From positions 99,093,795 to 99,157,794 of the forward strand of contig CM060977.1 of NCBI GenBank assembly GCA_030765065.1: DNA of 64,000 nt, read 5' to 3'. Shown here one piece after another: positions 1 through 10,261 of the stretch. The notes under the pieces are model-generated. The model was not told the origin of the DNA and made no database searches. It was given only the letters and a program-made list of their open reading frames with translations. Positions within the stretch are counted from its first letter, which is position 1; each line of letters starts with the position of its first letter. Position numbers and translations under genes: made by a program. The DNA comes from Deroplatys truncata (lineage: Eukaryota; Arthropoda; Insecta; Mantodea; Mantidae).

Positions 1-545
1 AGCGATAACTCTGCTTACCAGCCTCAACACTGGACGCGCTATCGGAAGATAACTAGAACTTTCTGGAAGAATTATCCCCCCCTCCAGAAAGCGTGTCGAA
101 ATGGTTCTAAAACGTTCGAGAATCTTTTGTGAAGGATTCCACTGACTCGCTTCTCGCGCAGTCGAATCAGATATGATATAGTTGCAGTCAGTGCGTATCG
201 AGTTGCGTGTCTAGTGCGACAGAGTGGAGTTGAGTCAGTCAGTGTGCGACGAGTTAGCGTCTGCGATTCTGGTGTCACATTAAGAGCGAATTCTGCGAGC
301 CAGTTGGTGACGATTGTTGTGACGTGCAGCGTAGGCTACGGTGGAGCGATGGTTTGTAGACGTCTGGTTTTCGACTCCCGAGTGAGGTGAACCGTCCGGC
401 GCGAAGAGGCTACGTCACGAAGGAAGTGAGCTGACACAATAAAACTAGTTCACCTTAGTGAAGTGAACTCCCATGAAAGTGAACTAAGAAAACATTGACA
501 ATGAGCAACAATTGAAAAACTGGACAAACTCACTATATTAACACC
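1..545 (+). repeat. Promoter-bearing dispersed repeat, family P copy 1
   Basis: This stretch is similar to 5,945-6,410 and 60,880-63,540. Shared landmarks, in order, are a 'cgcgctatcggNagataact' block, a C-rich run, 'gtcgaaatNgttctaaaac', a promoter-like segment with TCAGT, a 'gttggtg..gactNttgtgacgtgcag' block, and a 3' end near 'aaaaactggacaaactcac'. Near its 3' end it carries a single copy of the ~75-bp monomer (about 430-530) that is tandemly expanded in the copy at 61.3-63.5 kb. There is no ORF. It could be a solo LTR or a 5' piece of a larger retroelement. The window edge may truncate it. Confidence 0.55.
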
Positions 546-556
546 AGAGTATTATA

Positions 557-950
557 ACCGAGCGAGGTGGCACCACAGTAAAGTGTGCGACTCACATTCA
601 GGAGGTCCCGGTTTCGATCCCTAACGAGCGTTCACTCTGGCTCATCTGTTTCAAGGTTGTAGGACCAGGCGACGCTGTTCGGCTGGTTGTGGCTGGACGG
701 TGTGTGATTGCTTCGTAGAGGTGTATTCCCTGTTATCGGTCGGGACCCCTTCTGAAGTGGGCCCCACCAGGGAAACCTCCGTGGTTTAGAGGCACCTGGG
801 TGGATTCTGGTAGCGTGGATGCGTTCTATCTGGAAATGTTAAGGGCTGCGTCCATGCTCGTGCCCCTTCCAGCTTTTCTCATCCCTCCCTCCCAGGGATG
901 CATTAGAAGCAATTAGGGCCATTGCGGCCTATTTGCGGTGATCTGCCCAT
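557..950 (+). repeat. tRNA-derived SINE
   Basis: The head (about 557-625) resembles a tRNA gene: a box A-like 'gaggtggcaccacagtaaa' is followed about 35 bases later by a box B-like 'ggtttcgatccc'. The body after it has no coding potential and runs to a variable AT-rich boundary near 950. No cloverleaf with paired acceptor arms can be drawn, so this is a SINE head and not a tRNA gene. The 3' limit is approximate. Confidence 0.5.
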
Positions 951-964
951 AATATATATTTACA

Positions 965-1075
965 TTCACCTTTCCTGGAGCTAAACTCCCACTCCGTTAG
1001 CTGGGATTCGAATCCGGGACTTTTAGATTAAGAAACCAGAATGCTAACCACTCTTCTGCATTGTTGAGTGAATAA
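965..1075 (-). repeat. tRNA-derived SINE fragment, minus strand
   Basis: On the minus strand the order is 'agtggttagcattctgg' (box A/D-arm-like) and then 'cccggattcgaatcccag' (box B). The tRNA-like part lies at about 1,000-1,065. Only the head is recognisable, and no intact acceptor stem is visible. Confidence 0.45.
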
Positions 1076-1615
1076 ACAACATATATGTAGCGTTACTAAC
1101 TTATTAGTTCACACGCCTAGTTACTTCAATTCCTTGCATTAATATCTACGGACAAAAAGTATTTCAAAGAAGGTATATGATCCTAAGGATTTGTCTTTAT
1201 TTAAAACATCCTGTATTAGATTTCTTACAAGTTTATATTGCATGAGCTATATGTTATACATGTTTGAACTTTCAAAACAGAAACTTTGGATTTCAATCTA
1301 GTTGATGGCTGTGTTATAAAGTTTAATACTGCTTCTAACGCTGGAATTTCGCTAAATAATAATTAGTTATTAACAAGTTTACTTGAAACATTACGCTTTG
1401 GTGATGTTGAGAGATTTACTTCGAATACGAGGCTTATTATCGTTTGAGAGTCGACCTCAGATGCTGTTCGGATTCGCCACTAATCTCATTTTAATGAACA
1501 TTTTTGGAATTACAATAGAATCCCGCTTAAATGTAGGGGTAGAGCCACTTTGGATAATAGTAATGATGATTTAACCAGTGAAAGGAATAAAGTAACTGTA
1601 TTTTATGTAATACTG
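1076..1615. other. AT-rich stretch, nothing recognised
   Basis: There is no convincing ORF, RNA or repeat boundary. A short 63-codon ORF on the plus strand (1,383-1,574) has no recognisable similarity and lacks an ATG start. I regard it as chance. Confidence 0.5.
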
Positions 1616-2285
1616 TTTTTAAAATCTCACTTTCTCTACCCTCTATCTCTTATTATGGGTAGGTATACAAACTATTCTTAATCAAGCTTATTTTTCTGTC
1701 TACTACATTCTTATCCAAATAAGCCTTTGCAGAAATAGCTACATTATACAAAGGGAACAGTGATAATCAAATGTTTAAGAACTGGACGCTATATGCTGGC
1801 CTTGAAATTCCATACTGTTTCATGGAATCGCGAGAAACAGCTGAATGTTGAAAGGACATTAAGAGAATGACCAAGAGCTGAACAATCCCAGCTATTAATT
1901 ACAGATATGTTAGAAATCGCCTATGTTTTAAAGAGATCTACATGTTTTGTGTAGTAGGTTTTCGTCTATCCCTCAATGTTTACCAGTTATACAAGATTAC
2001 ACAAAATTTCTTCCAAATGCATACTTCAAAGGTTGTTCCCAGAACATTCAAAACATACATTTTATTTGTCATGTAAATATCTTTAATATAAAGTATTTTA
2101 ATCAAAATCCTTAGAGCAACCTTTTAGAAAATCAAAATTTTAAAAAATTATCAACGTAAATGGTAGCTAGGGTGGGATACTTTCTTGAATATCTTCGAAT
2201 CGCATCCATGGAAGATGTTCCAAGTATATACCAAGTTTGGTTCTTAGCAAAATTTTCGTTTTTGAGATGTTTTTGTATTATTATT
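1616..2285 (+). repeat. Family A dispersed repeat
   Basis: This is one of many copies of a non-coding ~0.8-kb repeat. The consensus order of landmarks is 'cacatgactttctctac' (head), 'tttgcagaaatagctacatt', 'gatagtcaaatgtttaagaactgg', 'attccatactgtttccatgcaat', 'gagatctacattttttgtgta', 'ttcccagaaaattcaaga', 'ttttcttgaaaatcttcgt', 'aaataccaagtttggta', and 'gtagagaaagtaaaaa' (tail). This copy starts at the head and is cut off just after the 'cgtttttgag' landmark, where SINE-like sequence begins. The element class is not determined. Confidence 0.7.
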
Positions 2286-2309
2286 TATCGTCCCATTATA
2301 TATTAGGTG

Positions 2310-2490
2310 TAAATGAGCGGAAATTTTGCTCAGAGGCCTCTTTATCAGGCTTGGGGTTCCTTTACGTGCCGTAAATCTACGACACGGGGCCACTTGCTTT
2401 ACCTCCCTTCCGACGGAAGCAATGCTAAGGATTTTTACGCCCGAAAAAGTCCATCGCACTCCGTCGGGTTTGCATCCGCGACTTCAGAGG
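2310..2490 (-). repeat. SINE-like repeat shared with 15,270-15,610
   Basis: The segment from 'gctcagaggcctctttatcaggctt' through 'ctacgacacggg' to 'tccatcgcactccgtcgggttt' matches 15,297-15,560 in the same order. In the second copy, the minus strand of 'cgggtttgaacccgcggcc' gives a box B-like sequence. The internal part of the longer copy is missing here. Overlapping short ORFs in this region are by-products of the locally higher GC content. Confidence 0.5.
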
Positions 2491-2745
2491 CTAGCATGGC
2501 AATTAAAGTACTTATGGCATTGTAAGTCGCCATTGAGGCATGTCATCTCAAAAGAGCAAGGAATTTCAAGGTCATCACATAGTTTCCCCCTTTTATCAAT
2601 GTACTATCGCTATAGCTGCTGTATTCTTCTTATACCTACAAGGAAATGCCTAGGTGTGCAATGGAAACTATAAGTTGAAGTAGATAGAATTTTTTTTCAG
2701 ATCTGGTTGTGGTTTACTGCAAGTCAGCTGGGAAATTTAATGTCC
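2491..2745. other. Unassigned, with a short block shared with ~28,300
   Basis: A block around 2,620-2,665 ('attcttcttatacctacaag') recurs at 28,309-28,345, so it belongs to a repeat fragment of unknown class. Nothing else is recognised. Confidence 0.35.
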
Positions 2746-2747
2746 TA

Positions 2748-2925
2748 CCGGATCGTTGCTGAGCTGGTTAGAGCAACCTAAAGGAAACCAGAAGATCCAT
2801 GGTTCAAATTGCGGCTATGGCATTAAATTTTTCAGTCCCCTGATTCTCCTTTTCTACCTTGACTTACACACGGCTTGTGTGGAAGAACAATTAACTCCAA
2901 AAAGTTTTTGTGTAATTGACAGTGT
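2748..2925 (+). repeat. tRNA-derived SINE, family C copy 1
   Basis: A box A-like 'tgctgagctggttagagca' is followed by a box B-like 'gatccatggttcaaatt' and then by the body 'ggcattaaatttttcag...cttacacacggcttgtgtgg'. The same head and body recur at 28,785-28,905 ('tagctcacttggttagaga', 'gatctgtggttcaactt', 'cttatacacggcatttgtgt'). Two copies sharing both tRNA-like head and non-tRNA body support a SINE family. Confidence 0.6.
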
Positions 2926-3303
2926 CATAAGGGAACATTTCCTTTAAGATTTGAATGCGAATTTATAGTACTTATTACCTGTAATGCTTGGACCCCCCCC
3001 CGCTGTAAACTCGAGTTTCTGTTTAGGGTTTATTACAACATACTTTCTTTTCGCTGACATCATAAATCGCAAATAAACCACACTGACTAAGACTAATAGT
3101 AAAACAACACTGGGCCTCCTTATGCAAATAGTTAACACTTCCAATAACAGTAGAATATTTCTTGAAATGTGGGGCAGGGGTGAGGTTTAAATGTATACAA
3201 TACCAAGTACCTGTATTGGAATTTAGGGTTGTGGGCAAAAGAACGTTGCCAATTGTCGCAGTAACGTTGCCAGTGCTAAACTGAGCATTGCGTATTTTAA
3301 AGT

Positions 3304-3342
<39 letters not shown>

Positions 3343-3639
3343 GACTTTCTTTTGTACTTTGACCCCACCCACTGCTTCGGTAAGCGCAATTGGATTAAGA
3401 GGGTGGAAGTATAAATACATTTTACAATTAAGCATTAATTTCTGTTCAGCCATTTTAGGTTTAGTCTTAAATTATGTTTTGAATCCCGATGAAGTTATTA
3501 AATATTTTATCTGTTATAATATTGCTTAATGCTCGTCTCCATCCTATATCTTTATTTCCTAAACTTCCACTATGGTATGACGTGTTTATAAATGCACTGA
3601 TTGCCTGCTCAAATCTGCTAATAAAATTCACAGAAAAAA
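2926..3639. other. Non-coding, unassigned, with a TTTC microsatellite
   Basis: There is no recognisable gene. It contains a C run at about 2,992-3,001 and a (TTTC)n microsatellite at about 3,304-3,342. Short ORFs reading through the microsatellite are low-complexity. Confidence 0.5.
3304..3342. repeat. (TTTC)n microsatellite
   Basis: Nearly perfect tandem TTTC units. Confidence 0.9.
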
Positions 3640-4640
3640 TTCTGATGTGTTAGTTCATATGCCTTTTACTACTCAATTCTCTATGAGATTTTCTTACAAA
3701 AACTTATTCTATTATCTACTTCCAGTTAATATAGATGCACCTTTTCATTGCACGTTTAAATATTTCCTTGTAAAAATTAGAAGAATACAGTAGCTGAAGC
3801 GATAATACATTTTTAAAAATCTGCTGTGTTACACTCACATGACTTTCTCTAATCTTGTACAGACTATTTTTGTGAACGCTTATTCTCCATCGACTTCATA
3901 TTAATCCAGATAAAAATTTGCAGAAATTATGTTTTTGCTAATTTTCCAGCAGGTGCAAGGGAAAATGGTAGTATTTAAGCGATAGTCAAATCTTTTAAGA
4001 GCTGGTTGCTATGTAGCGCATTCTATTCTCTTTGTATGTCCAGGACATAAAATAAATGAATAACGAATTTCCATTTGAGAAAAAGTATTGGAAAATTTAA
4101 GGGAATAACAAGCAATATCTCCAAAATGGTTTACTCAACAAAAAAAAATTATATGACATAAATTGCGTATTTTAACGCGATCTACATTTGTTGTGTAGTA
4201 AATTTTGTCTATCTCTTATGGTTTACCAGTTATGTAAAAGTCGTTCACAATGAAGAATACTTTTGTAGACATTCCTAGAAAATTCGAGATATACATTTCA
4301 TTCGTCATGAAAATATCTTAAATATATGATATTTTAATAGCTTCAGTTGAGAACAAGTTTTTTCCGGAAGAAAGTAGAGGAATGAAGGAGAGTAAGTTAA
4401 CTTCTAATCATCCATTAATGAATAACTTCCAATTAAAAAAACAAAAGATAATAAAATTAAGGCTAATCTTACCTCCAAAATAGTTAGACCCAATTTTGAG
4501 AAAACTAAATTAGAAAAATGTTTAATATCAAGGATAATCTGGGGTGTGGGATTTTCTTGAAAACCTTCGTGTCACATCTCTAGAAGATACTGAACCTAAA
4601 TACTAAGTTTGGTGTTTACTATACGTAGTAGAGGAAGTAA
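3640..4640 (+). repeat. Family A dispersed repeat, head fragment plus near-complete copy
   Basis: A diverged head lies at 3,640-3,825. A second head follows at 3,828 ('gtgttacactcacatgactttctct'), and this copy runs through all landmarks to the tail 'tacgtagtagaggaagtaaaaa' at about 4,640. It is roughly 0.8 kb long with no ORF. Confidence 0.7.
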
Positions 4641-5228
4641 AAAACAAATAACAATTCTCATTTGAGAAAGGTATAAGTACTAGAAAATTCAAACAAATAA
4701 CAAGGAATATCCCGGAAATGGTTCACCCGAGAAAAAAATATAAATGGCATAAATTGTATATTTTAACGAAATCTACATTTTTTGTGTAGTAAAATTTTGT
4801 CCATCTCTTACAGTCACTAGTTATGCAAAAGTCATCCAGAATGAAGATGACTTTTGGAGACTTTCTCAGAAAACTCAAGATATACAATTCATTTGACATA
4901 AAAATATCTTAAACATAGGATATTTTAATCAAAAGGGTTAGTACCCTTTTTGAGAAAATAAAAATTTTCGAAAAAGATTCCATGCGAAGGGTAGTCTGGA
5001 TTGGAGAATTTTCTTGAAAATCTTCGTGTGGCATCGTTCGAAGATACTAAACTTGAATACCAAGTTTGGTACTTATCGGGCTTGTCGTTTTGCTGTTCGC
5101 AGACTAACAGACACGTGTGCTTTATTTGGATTGAAGACACCTCAAAAAACATAAAATTTTGGTATACTTTTGAGTTGAATGCAATACTTTCCCTACTTAA
5201 TATACCTAGTAGAGAAAGTAAAAAGGGA
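4641..5228 (+). repeat. Family A dispersed repeat, 5'-shortened copy
   Basis: It begins within the middle landmarks ('acaaataacaaggaatatcccggaaatgg') and ends at 'tagtagagaaagtaaaaag' near 5,222. It sits head-to-tail behind the preceding copy. The 82-codon ORF inside it is repeat-derived and not a gene. Confidence 0.7.
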
Positions 5229-5254
5229 TCTGTATGTGATGGCTTTTAAATTCC

Positions 5255-5915
5255 TTGCTCTTTTATGACCAGGAGAAGCGAATAACGACTTACCACCCGA
5301 AAAGTTTAATTATTTGAAAATTCAAAGCCATAAAAATGTTTATGTCGAAAATGGCTAGCTCCACAAGCAAGTTTTATTTAATATAAATTATGCATTTTAA
5401 ATAGATCTGTACGTTGTTGTGTACTAAGATATTATCTATCTCTTATGTTTACCAATTATACAAAAGTCATTCAGAATGAAGAGGGCTTCACAGACTACTA
5501 CCAGAAAATTCAACATATACATCTTATTTGTCACGAAAACATCTTAAATATAAGAAGTTTTAATCCAAATCGTTAGAGCCATTTGTGAAATTAAAAATAG
5601 ACGGAGCTGTTTCCATGTAAAGGTTAGTTTGGGGTGGGGGATTTTCTTGAAAATCTTCGTTTTACATCTTTGGAAGATGCTGAAGTCAAATGTCAAGTTT
5701 GTATTTAAGCGGATTTTCGTTTTTGAGTTATGTGGTTCAAAGACACACATACCACAAATAAAGACACGCTTACATTAGCAAACGTGTTTTTTTTATTCAG
5801 GGAGAATTAAAAGGTGCATTTCCGGTAAAATCATGGTATCGAATGTTTGGTAGGAATGCAATACTTCCTCTGCATATTATAGTTATGTAATAGTGGAAAA
5901 TAACATTTAACGATT
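5255..5915 (+). repeat. Family A dispersed repeat
   Basis: It carries the middle-to-tail landmarks: 'gatctgtacgttgttgtgta', 'gaagagggcttcacagacta', 'gattttcttgaaaatcttcg', and a diverged tail near 5,870-5,905. It provides a useful empty-site homologue of the sequence into which the palindromic element at 33,851 inserted. Confidence 0.65.
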
Positions 5916-5944
5916 AAATAAATTATTAATGCTGTGAAACAGCG

Positions 5945-6410
5945 ACGATGCTCTTAAGTTTTTGGGAGGTCGGCTCCGGGCGGTTAAGCAAACAACGATA
6001 ACTACCACTCCCCAGTACACACCGGCGCGCTATCGGCAGATAACTACAATGTTCTTGAAGCTTCTTCCCCTCCCCTGTCCCAGGAAGTTTGTCGAAATAG
6101 TTCTAAAACTTCCGAAAACCTTGTAAAAATATTCTATTGGCTATATAAGCGAACGTTCTCGCGAGTTGTGACCGTCAGTGAGCGAGCGAGCGAGTTAGCG
6201 AGTGCGACATCAAGGGCGATTCTCCGAGTGCGTTGGTGTCGACTTTGTGACGTGCAGCTAGTGCTACCGCGGAGAGATGGTTGTGGAGGTCCTGTGTTCG
6301 ACTCTCTTAGTGAAGTTTAACAAGATAAGAACTTACAACAGTGACAACGAGGACATAGGGAAGTTACAGTTGAAAAACTGTCTAAAGTCACAATATTATT
6401 GATACTCTGT
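5945..6410 (+). repeat. Promoter-bearing dispersed repeat, family P copy 2
   Basis: This is the short form of family P. It has the 'gcgcgctatcggcagataact' block (about 6,032), a C-rich block, a promoter segment (6,142-6,178), the 'ttgtgacgtgcag' block, a single degenerate monomer (about 6,300-6,370) and the 3' end 'gttgaaaaactgtctaaag'. There is no ORF. Confidence 0.6.
6142..6178 (+). promoter_or_regulatory. Pol II core promoter of family P (TATA + initiator)
   Basis: TATATAAG starts at 6,142 and an arthropod-type initiator TCAGT lies about 31 bases downstream, followed by GAGCGAGCG repeats. The same TATA/TCAGT pair at the same spacing occurs in the copy at 61,056-61,090. That conservation argues the pair is functional or recently was. 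Confidence 0.55.
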
Positions 6411-6979
6411 TTATTGATCCAAAACCTAAAGAATAAAACAAACAAAATTAACCAAAGGAAGCGGAATATATTAAGAGTAAGAGAAGAAAGTCACTAATGC
6501 TACCATCTGTCCCAAATGCAATTCTTAATAATTTTCCGTACATTCTTTCTATTTCCCTGACCCGCCACCTTTAATTTTGTTATAATACCAAATTTCCTGC
6601 AATTCTCAGTTATCGACGGTAGCAGATGCAGCCCCTACAAAAATTGAGGCAGGATTAAAAACGCTATCTCGCCAATGTTACATTTTCTCAATTCATGAGT
6701 CATTATCTCAGAAATGATTTATCATATCAGATTGAAATTTTACAGAATGTTGACGCTTGTCTTGTAAGTTAACTGATGAACATTTAACCAATATGCTTGT
6801 TTATTATTAAGACAGGATTATTATATAACTATACCATATTTTGATTAAAATGTTTCAGCAATGATTTAAAAAAACAACGAAATAGTTTCAGAACAGCAAT
6901 TAGGATTGTTTTTATCACCCTAAAACTTATGTTAGCTGTCAATTGTTTGTCAGAAAATAGGCCATTTATACTATAAAAA
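6411..6979. other. AT-rich, nothing recognised
   Basis: No gene or repeat boundary is seen. A family A head begins at about 6,980 and is interrupted by the LTR element. Confidence 0.45.
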
Positions 6980-6991
6980 CCTGATGTGTTA

Positions 6992-6995
6992 CATT
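6992..6995. repeat. Target site duplication CATT, left
   Basis: CATT directly precedes the 5' LTR and is repeated at 11,237-11,240 after the 3' LTR. Joining the two flanks at CATT gives the family A head 'gatgtgttacattcaca', seen elsewhere in the window. Confidence 0.8.
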
Positions 6996-7970
6996 TGATG
7001 CAGTAATTTGTATCACAAATTACTTAAATGTAAATAATGATTGTAATATGAATATGCATTTTTATGTGACATTGATTTGAGATGTTTATTGATTGTAATT
7101 ATTGTTGGGAAGTAAGTTTATACGACCTTACTGAAACTGTCAATAATAGCGCGCAATAATGCAGCGAGGGGGTGAGCTGTTTATCATTATTGGAAACGAG
7201 GAAGTTACGTAATGTTGGCGCGTTTTTCCGTTGAGAACCTTCTGGAATATTTCCCTAGAGCATATGTATTCATAATTTTCATTGGATATTAAACTAGACG
7301 CTAATGTTGGCGCGTTTTATTAGCCAATTGCAGTTCAGTTATAATCTTTAGGCATATCGGGGAGTGGGTGTATAAAAAGCCAAGTCAGAGGTAGATCGCG
7401 GGCAGTTCATCGAAAATCTCAATACATTACACGTCGCCTTCAGTCGTTCAGTTCATCAAAAATCTGTGTACACTACACGTCGTCTTCAGTCAGTCAGTTC
7501 GGCAAACGTCGGGTATCGATTCACAAGTTACGCGCAGCAGAATTATGAAAGATCTAAAGTATGGTAAAGTTAATTATACAAAAGATTGAAGTACGTGGAT
7601 TAAAAGAATTATCAGTAAGAAGTTGTTATAACAGTTTCAGTTTGGCGAGTGTTAAGATCAATGTATAAATGTGATAGTTAACGTGTTCGACAATAAATAT
7701 GTAAAACAAATTTCTTCATCAGTGTTATCTTTGGATAAAAGATTCCTTTCCGTTTACACAACCTTGATCAAGAGACATGTTCGACCGAGAAATAATAGCT
7801 AGCCGGAGGACAGTAAACAAAATTTAAAATTCTTTCAAACACTAATACTACCACAAATTGCTAACAATAGATGGAGCTACAAACCGAACAAATAAATGAC
7901 GTCACAAGATGGCTTCACATGAAGTAAACACACATACACAAACATCAACATTATAAGTAATACCACCGCA
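6996..7970 (+). repeat. 5' LTR
   Basis: Starts TGATGCAG and ends CCACCGCA. It includes a TATA box (TATAAAAA at 7,370), a probable start site near CAGTTC at 7,403, and a polyadenylation signal AATAAA at 7,692. That gives a U3-R-U5 layout with a long U3. Confidence 0.9.
7370..7408 (+). promoter_or_regulatory. LTR core promoter
   Basis: TATAAAAA starts at 7,370, with 'gcagttcatc' about 31-33 bases downstream as the likely initiator. The same sequence is present in the 3' LTR (about 10,636). Confidence 0.6.
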
Positions 7971-7973
7971 AAT

Positions 7974-7991
7974 TGGCGCCCAACGTGGGGC
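7974..7991 (+). other. Primer binding site, tRNA-Lys type
   Basis: TGGCGCCCAACGTGGGGC begins 3 bases after the 5' LTR. As I recall the animal tRNA-Lys(CUU) 3' end (…CCCCACGTTGGGCG plus CCA), this is a full 18-base complement. Degenerate copies follow at 8,061-8,083 and 8,125-8,146. Confidence 0.8.
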
Positions 7992-8060
7992 AGTTAAAAT
8001 TATGTAACCAAACAAAACAAAAGCAGCACAATATAAGATCTAATAAGTAAAACTACTTCA

Positions 8061-8146
8061 AATTGGCTACCAAAACGTGGGGCTACAATAATGTTAAATA
8101 AATAAACAACATTAATACTATTACAAATTGGCGTCCAACGTGGGGC
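8061..8146 (+). repeat. Two extra degenerate primer-site copies
   Basis: 'aattggctac...acgtggggc' (8,061-8,083) and 'aaattggcgtccaacgtggggc' (8,125-8,146) repeat the LTR-end plus primer-site sequence. Each is preceded by a variant of 'aagtaataccaccgca'. Spacing is about 90 and then 65 bases. A 21-bp tandem repeat ('taaccaggaaagtagcagaat') follows at 8,167-8,226. Confidence 0.65.
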
Positions 8147-8514
8147 AAAGTGACGAAAGGGGCAAAGTAACCAGGAAAGTAGCAGAATTAACCAGGAAAG
8201 TAGCAGAATTAACCAGGAAGGGGCGAATGGAGAAGTGAACTGAACTACTAGACGCAGATTCCAGAAACAACAAAAGGGACGACAGACTACGTGGATGATT
8301 GGACATCGTAATTCCGAGATTAAAAGGCAACAGGGGAAGTCAATAATACAACGCAGAAGCGACATATAATCTAGGAGAGAGGGGCAGAAAGCTGGACATC
8401 AAAGCAACATCAGCAGATACCATCAGAAAGGTTAGAAACGTCTGATTTTTATTCTAAAAAAAAGGGGTAAAATTTTTTTTAATATACCTTAGGAGCGGTA
8501 GGATAAAGAAAACA

Positions 8515-9537
8515 ATGGCTAATAATAATACAAAAGAAATAATTATGAAGGGAGAAAATGTTAGTGCAGAAAGTCAGAATAGAATAGCAGGAAATGTTAA
8601 TCTTGATGCTAGTATGATGATGGAAATGCTGAGAAAATTTATAGATCAAAACAGGGAAGATATGAAAAAGAATAATGAGAATATGGAAAAGAATATAGAG
8701 AAATTAGAAAAGAAAATAGATCAAAATAGGGAAGATATGCAAACGAATAATAGGGAATTAAGGGAAGATATTAGTAAGAGTTTAGAACAAAAACTAGATC
8801 AGAATAAGAAAGAATTAAGAGAAGAAATTGGTAAGAGTAATGCGAAATTAGAGCATAAATTAGATCAAAATAGGGAAGAGATTGAAAAGAAATTCATGGA
8901 GCTAGAAAATAGTATGATGAGAATGAGAAATGAAAATCAGGAAATGATAGCAAATGAAATAGGTGAAGTTTCAAAGAAAATATTAGACATGAGCAGGGAA
9001 ATATCTAACCAAAAAAGTGAGGTTAATAATAAAATAGAGCATGTTGATATAAAATGTACAGAGTTAGGTAGCCGAATGAGTAGCATTTCAAGTGAGTTAA
9101 GAGAGATGATGGAGGCTACAAATGCAGATTTAATTCAGGTGCAAGTTAATTTCAGAGGGGAAATATCTGAAATTCAGAAGGAGTCAGAAACACAGAGAAA
9201 TAAATTGTCTGAAGAAGTTAAAGATTTGCCTGTAAATAATCAAAAGCTAACTTCTGAAATTAACAAGTACCAAGCTGTTCAGAATGAAAACTCCAGTCCA
9301 GTACAGTTTATTACAGATTTGTCAGAGTACTTTCAAATTAATGAAATAGTAGAAGAATTGAGAATGACAATTGTTAAAAGATGTGTTGTTCAGGAAACTT
9401 TAGATTGTTTTCAAATTATATCATGGGACGAAATATCATATGAATCCTTTAAGAGGCGATTCATGAACAAATTTTTGAAGGTTAGGATACGGCTACGAGT
9501 AATGTTTAGCCACACACAATTTGATCCAGGAGGGTAA
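8515..9537 (+). CDS. Gag-like coiled-coil protein of the LTR retrotransposon
   Basis: 340 codons, starting at an ATG in a good context (aacaATGG). Residues ~40-145 are a long charged coiled coil built on a repeat of 22-26 residues that begins with I/L-D-Q-N (four copies). A second heptad-rich region reaches ~residue 250. The last ~80 residues contain 'PVQFITDLSEYFQ' and 'SYESFKRRFMNKF', the pattern of the arthropod retrotransposon Gag (capsid-like) segment. The protein stops soon after, with no zinc knuckle and no protease frame. It probably forms or joins particles of an autonomous relative. It is truncated relative to a full Gag-Pol. Confidence 0.7.
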   Translation: MANNNTKEIIMKGENVSAESQNRIAGNVNLDASMMMEMLRKFIDQNREDMKKNNENMEKNIEKLEKKIDQNREDMQTNNRELREDISKSLEQKLDQNKKELREEIGKSNAKLEHKLDQNREEIEKKFMELENSMMRMRNENQEMIANEIGEVSKKILDMSREISNQKSEVNNKIEHVDIKCTELGSRMSSISSELREMMEATNADLIQVQVNFRGEISEIQKESETQRNKLSEEVKDLPVNNQKLTSEINKYQAVQNENSSPVQFITDLSEYFQINEIVEELRMTIVKRCVVQETLDCFQIISWDEISYESFKRRFMNKFLKVRIRLRVMFSHTQFDPGG

Positions 9538-10261
9538 ATAGCAATGAGATGTAAAGTAAATGCTGGATAGTTAAAGACGAAATGCAGAGAAATGTATTGG
9601 AACGTAAGAGGGTTAAATAAATATGTACGTCATGTGAAAGGAGAAATAAAATTTTGGACATAATTAAATTTTTTTAAAAGGAAAATAAACATTTTTTTTG
9701 TAACTGTAACAGTATTTGAAATTAAGAATGTAAAGATTGAAACTTAATATGATATTAAAGTAAAAGTACGTAAATACAATTCCAAGAGTATTGTTAAAAT
9801 AAAGTACAAAATAACAAAAATGGGTAAAAATAATTAAAAACAAATACTTATGCAGCAAACAGAAAATGTGAAACAGTACTTAGATTTAAGAGATGTAAAT
9901 ATATTTATGTAAAGGGTGAATATTTTTTGGTAAATTTGTGTAATAATTACAAAATTCTTAAATGCACAAATTTTTGTTAACAATATAAGAAAGTAAATCA
10001 ATTTTGTAACAGTAACTAAATAATTCAGAGTACAGTATTTGCTATAAAAAAATTTGTAATGTCAGATTAAAGTCTAAACACATTAAACCAGAGCCAGTAA
10101 GTAGTGGCAAGATAGAGGAAAAACATGTCGTGTGTTAAATACGTGTGAAGTGTTAAGTGAAAGTGATAGCGTGTGTTCCAAGATTTAGGAGACTAAAAAC
10201 CCAATTATAAAATTTCCAAACAAGTTGTAAATATTTATAATTATGTTTCTAGTGGGGCATA
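9538..10261 (+). other. Non-coding 3' interior of the LTR element
   Basis: Very AT-rich with no ORF of note. A short purine-rich stretch 'ctagtggggcata' just before the 3' LTR at 10,262 is the likely polypurine tract. The pol genes of an autonomous element would lie here and are absent. Confidence 0.6.

Noticed and set aside
557-625. Functional tRNA genes at the tRNA-like heads (557, 2,748, 21,838, 28,785, 58,183)
   Set aside because: Box A and B are recognisable, but acceptor stems do not pair and non-tRNA bodies follow. These are SINEs.
3223-3453. Lys/Glu/Arg-rich ORF
   Set aside because: It is a translation of the TTTC microsatellite.
8000-8365. 121-codon minus-strand ORF in the LTR element leader
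   Set aside because: It is antisense to the leader and built from its 21-bp tandem repeats and primer-site copies. It is not plausible as a gene.
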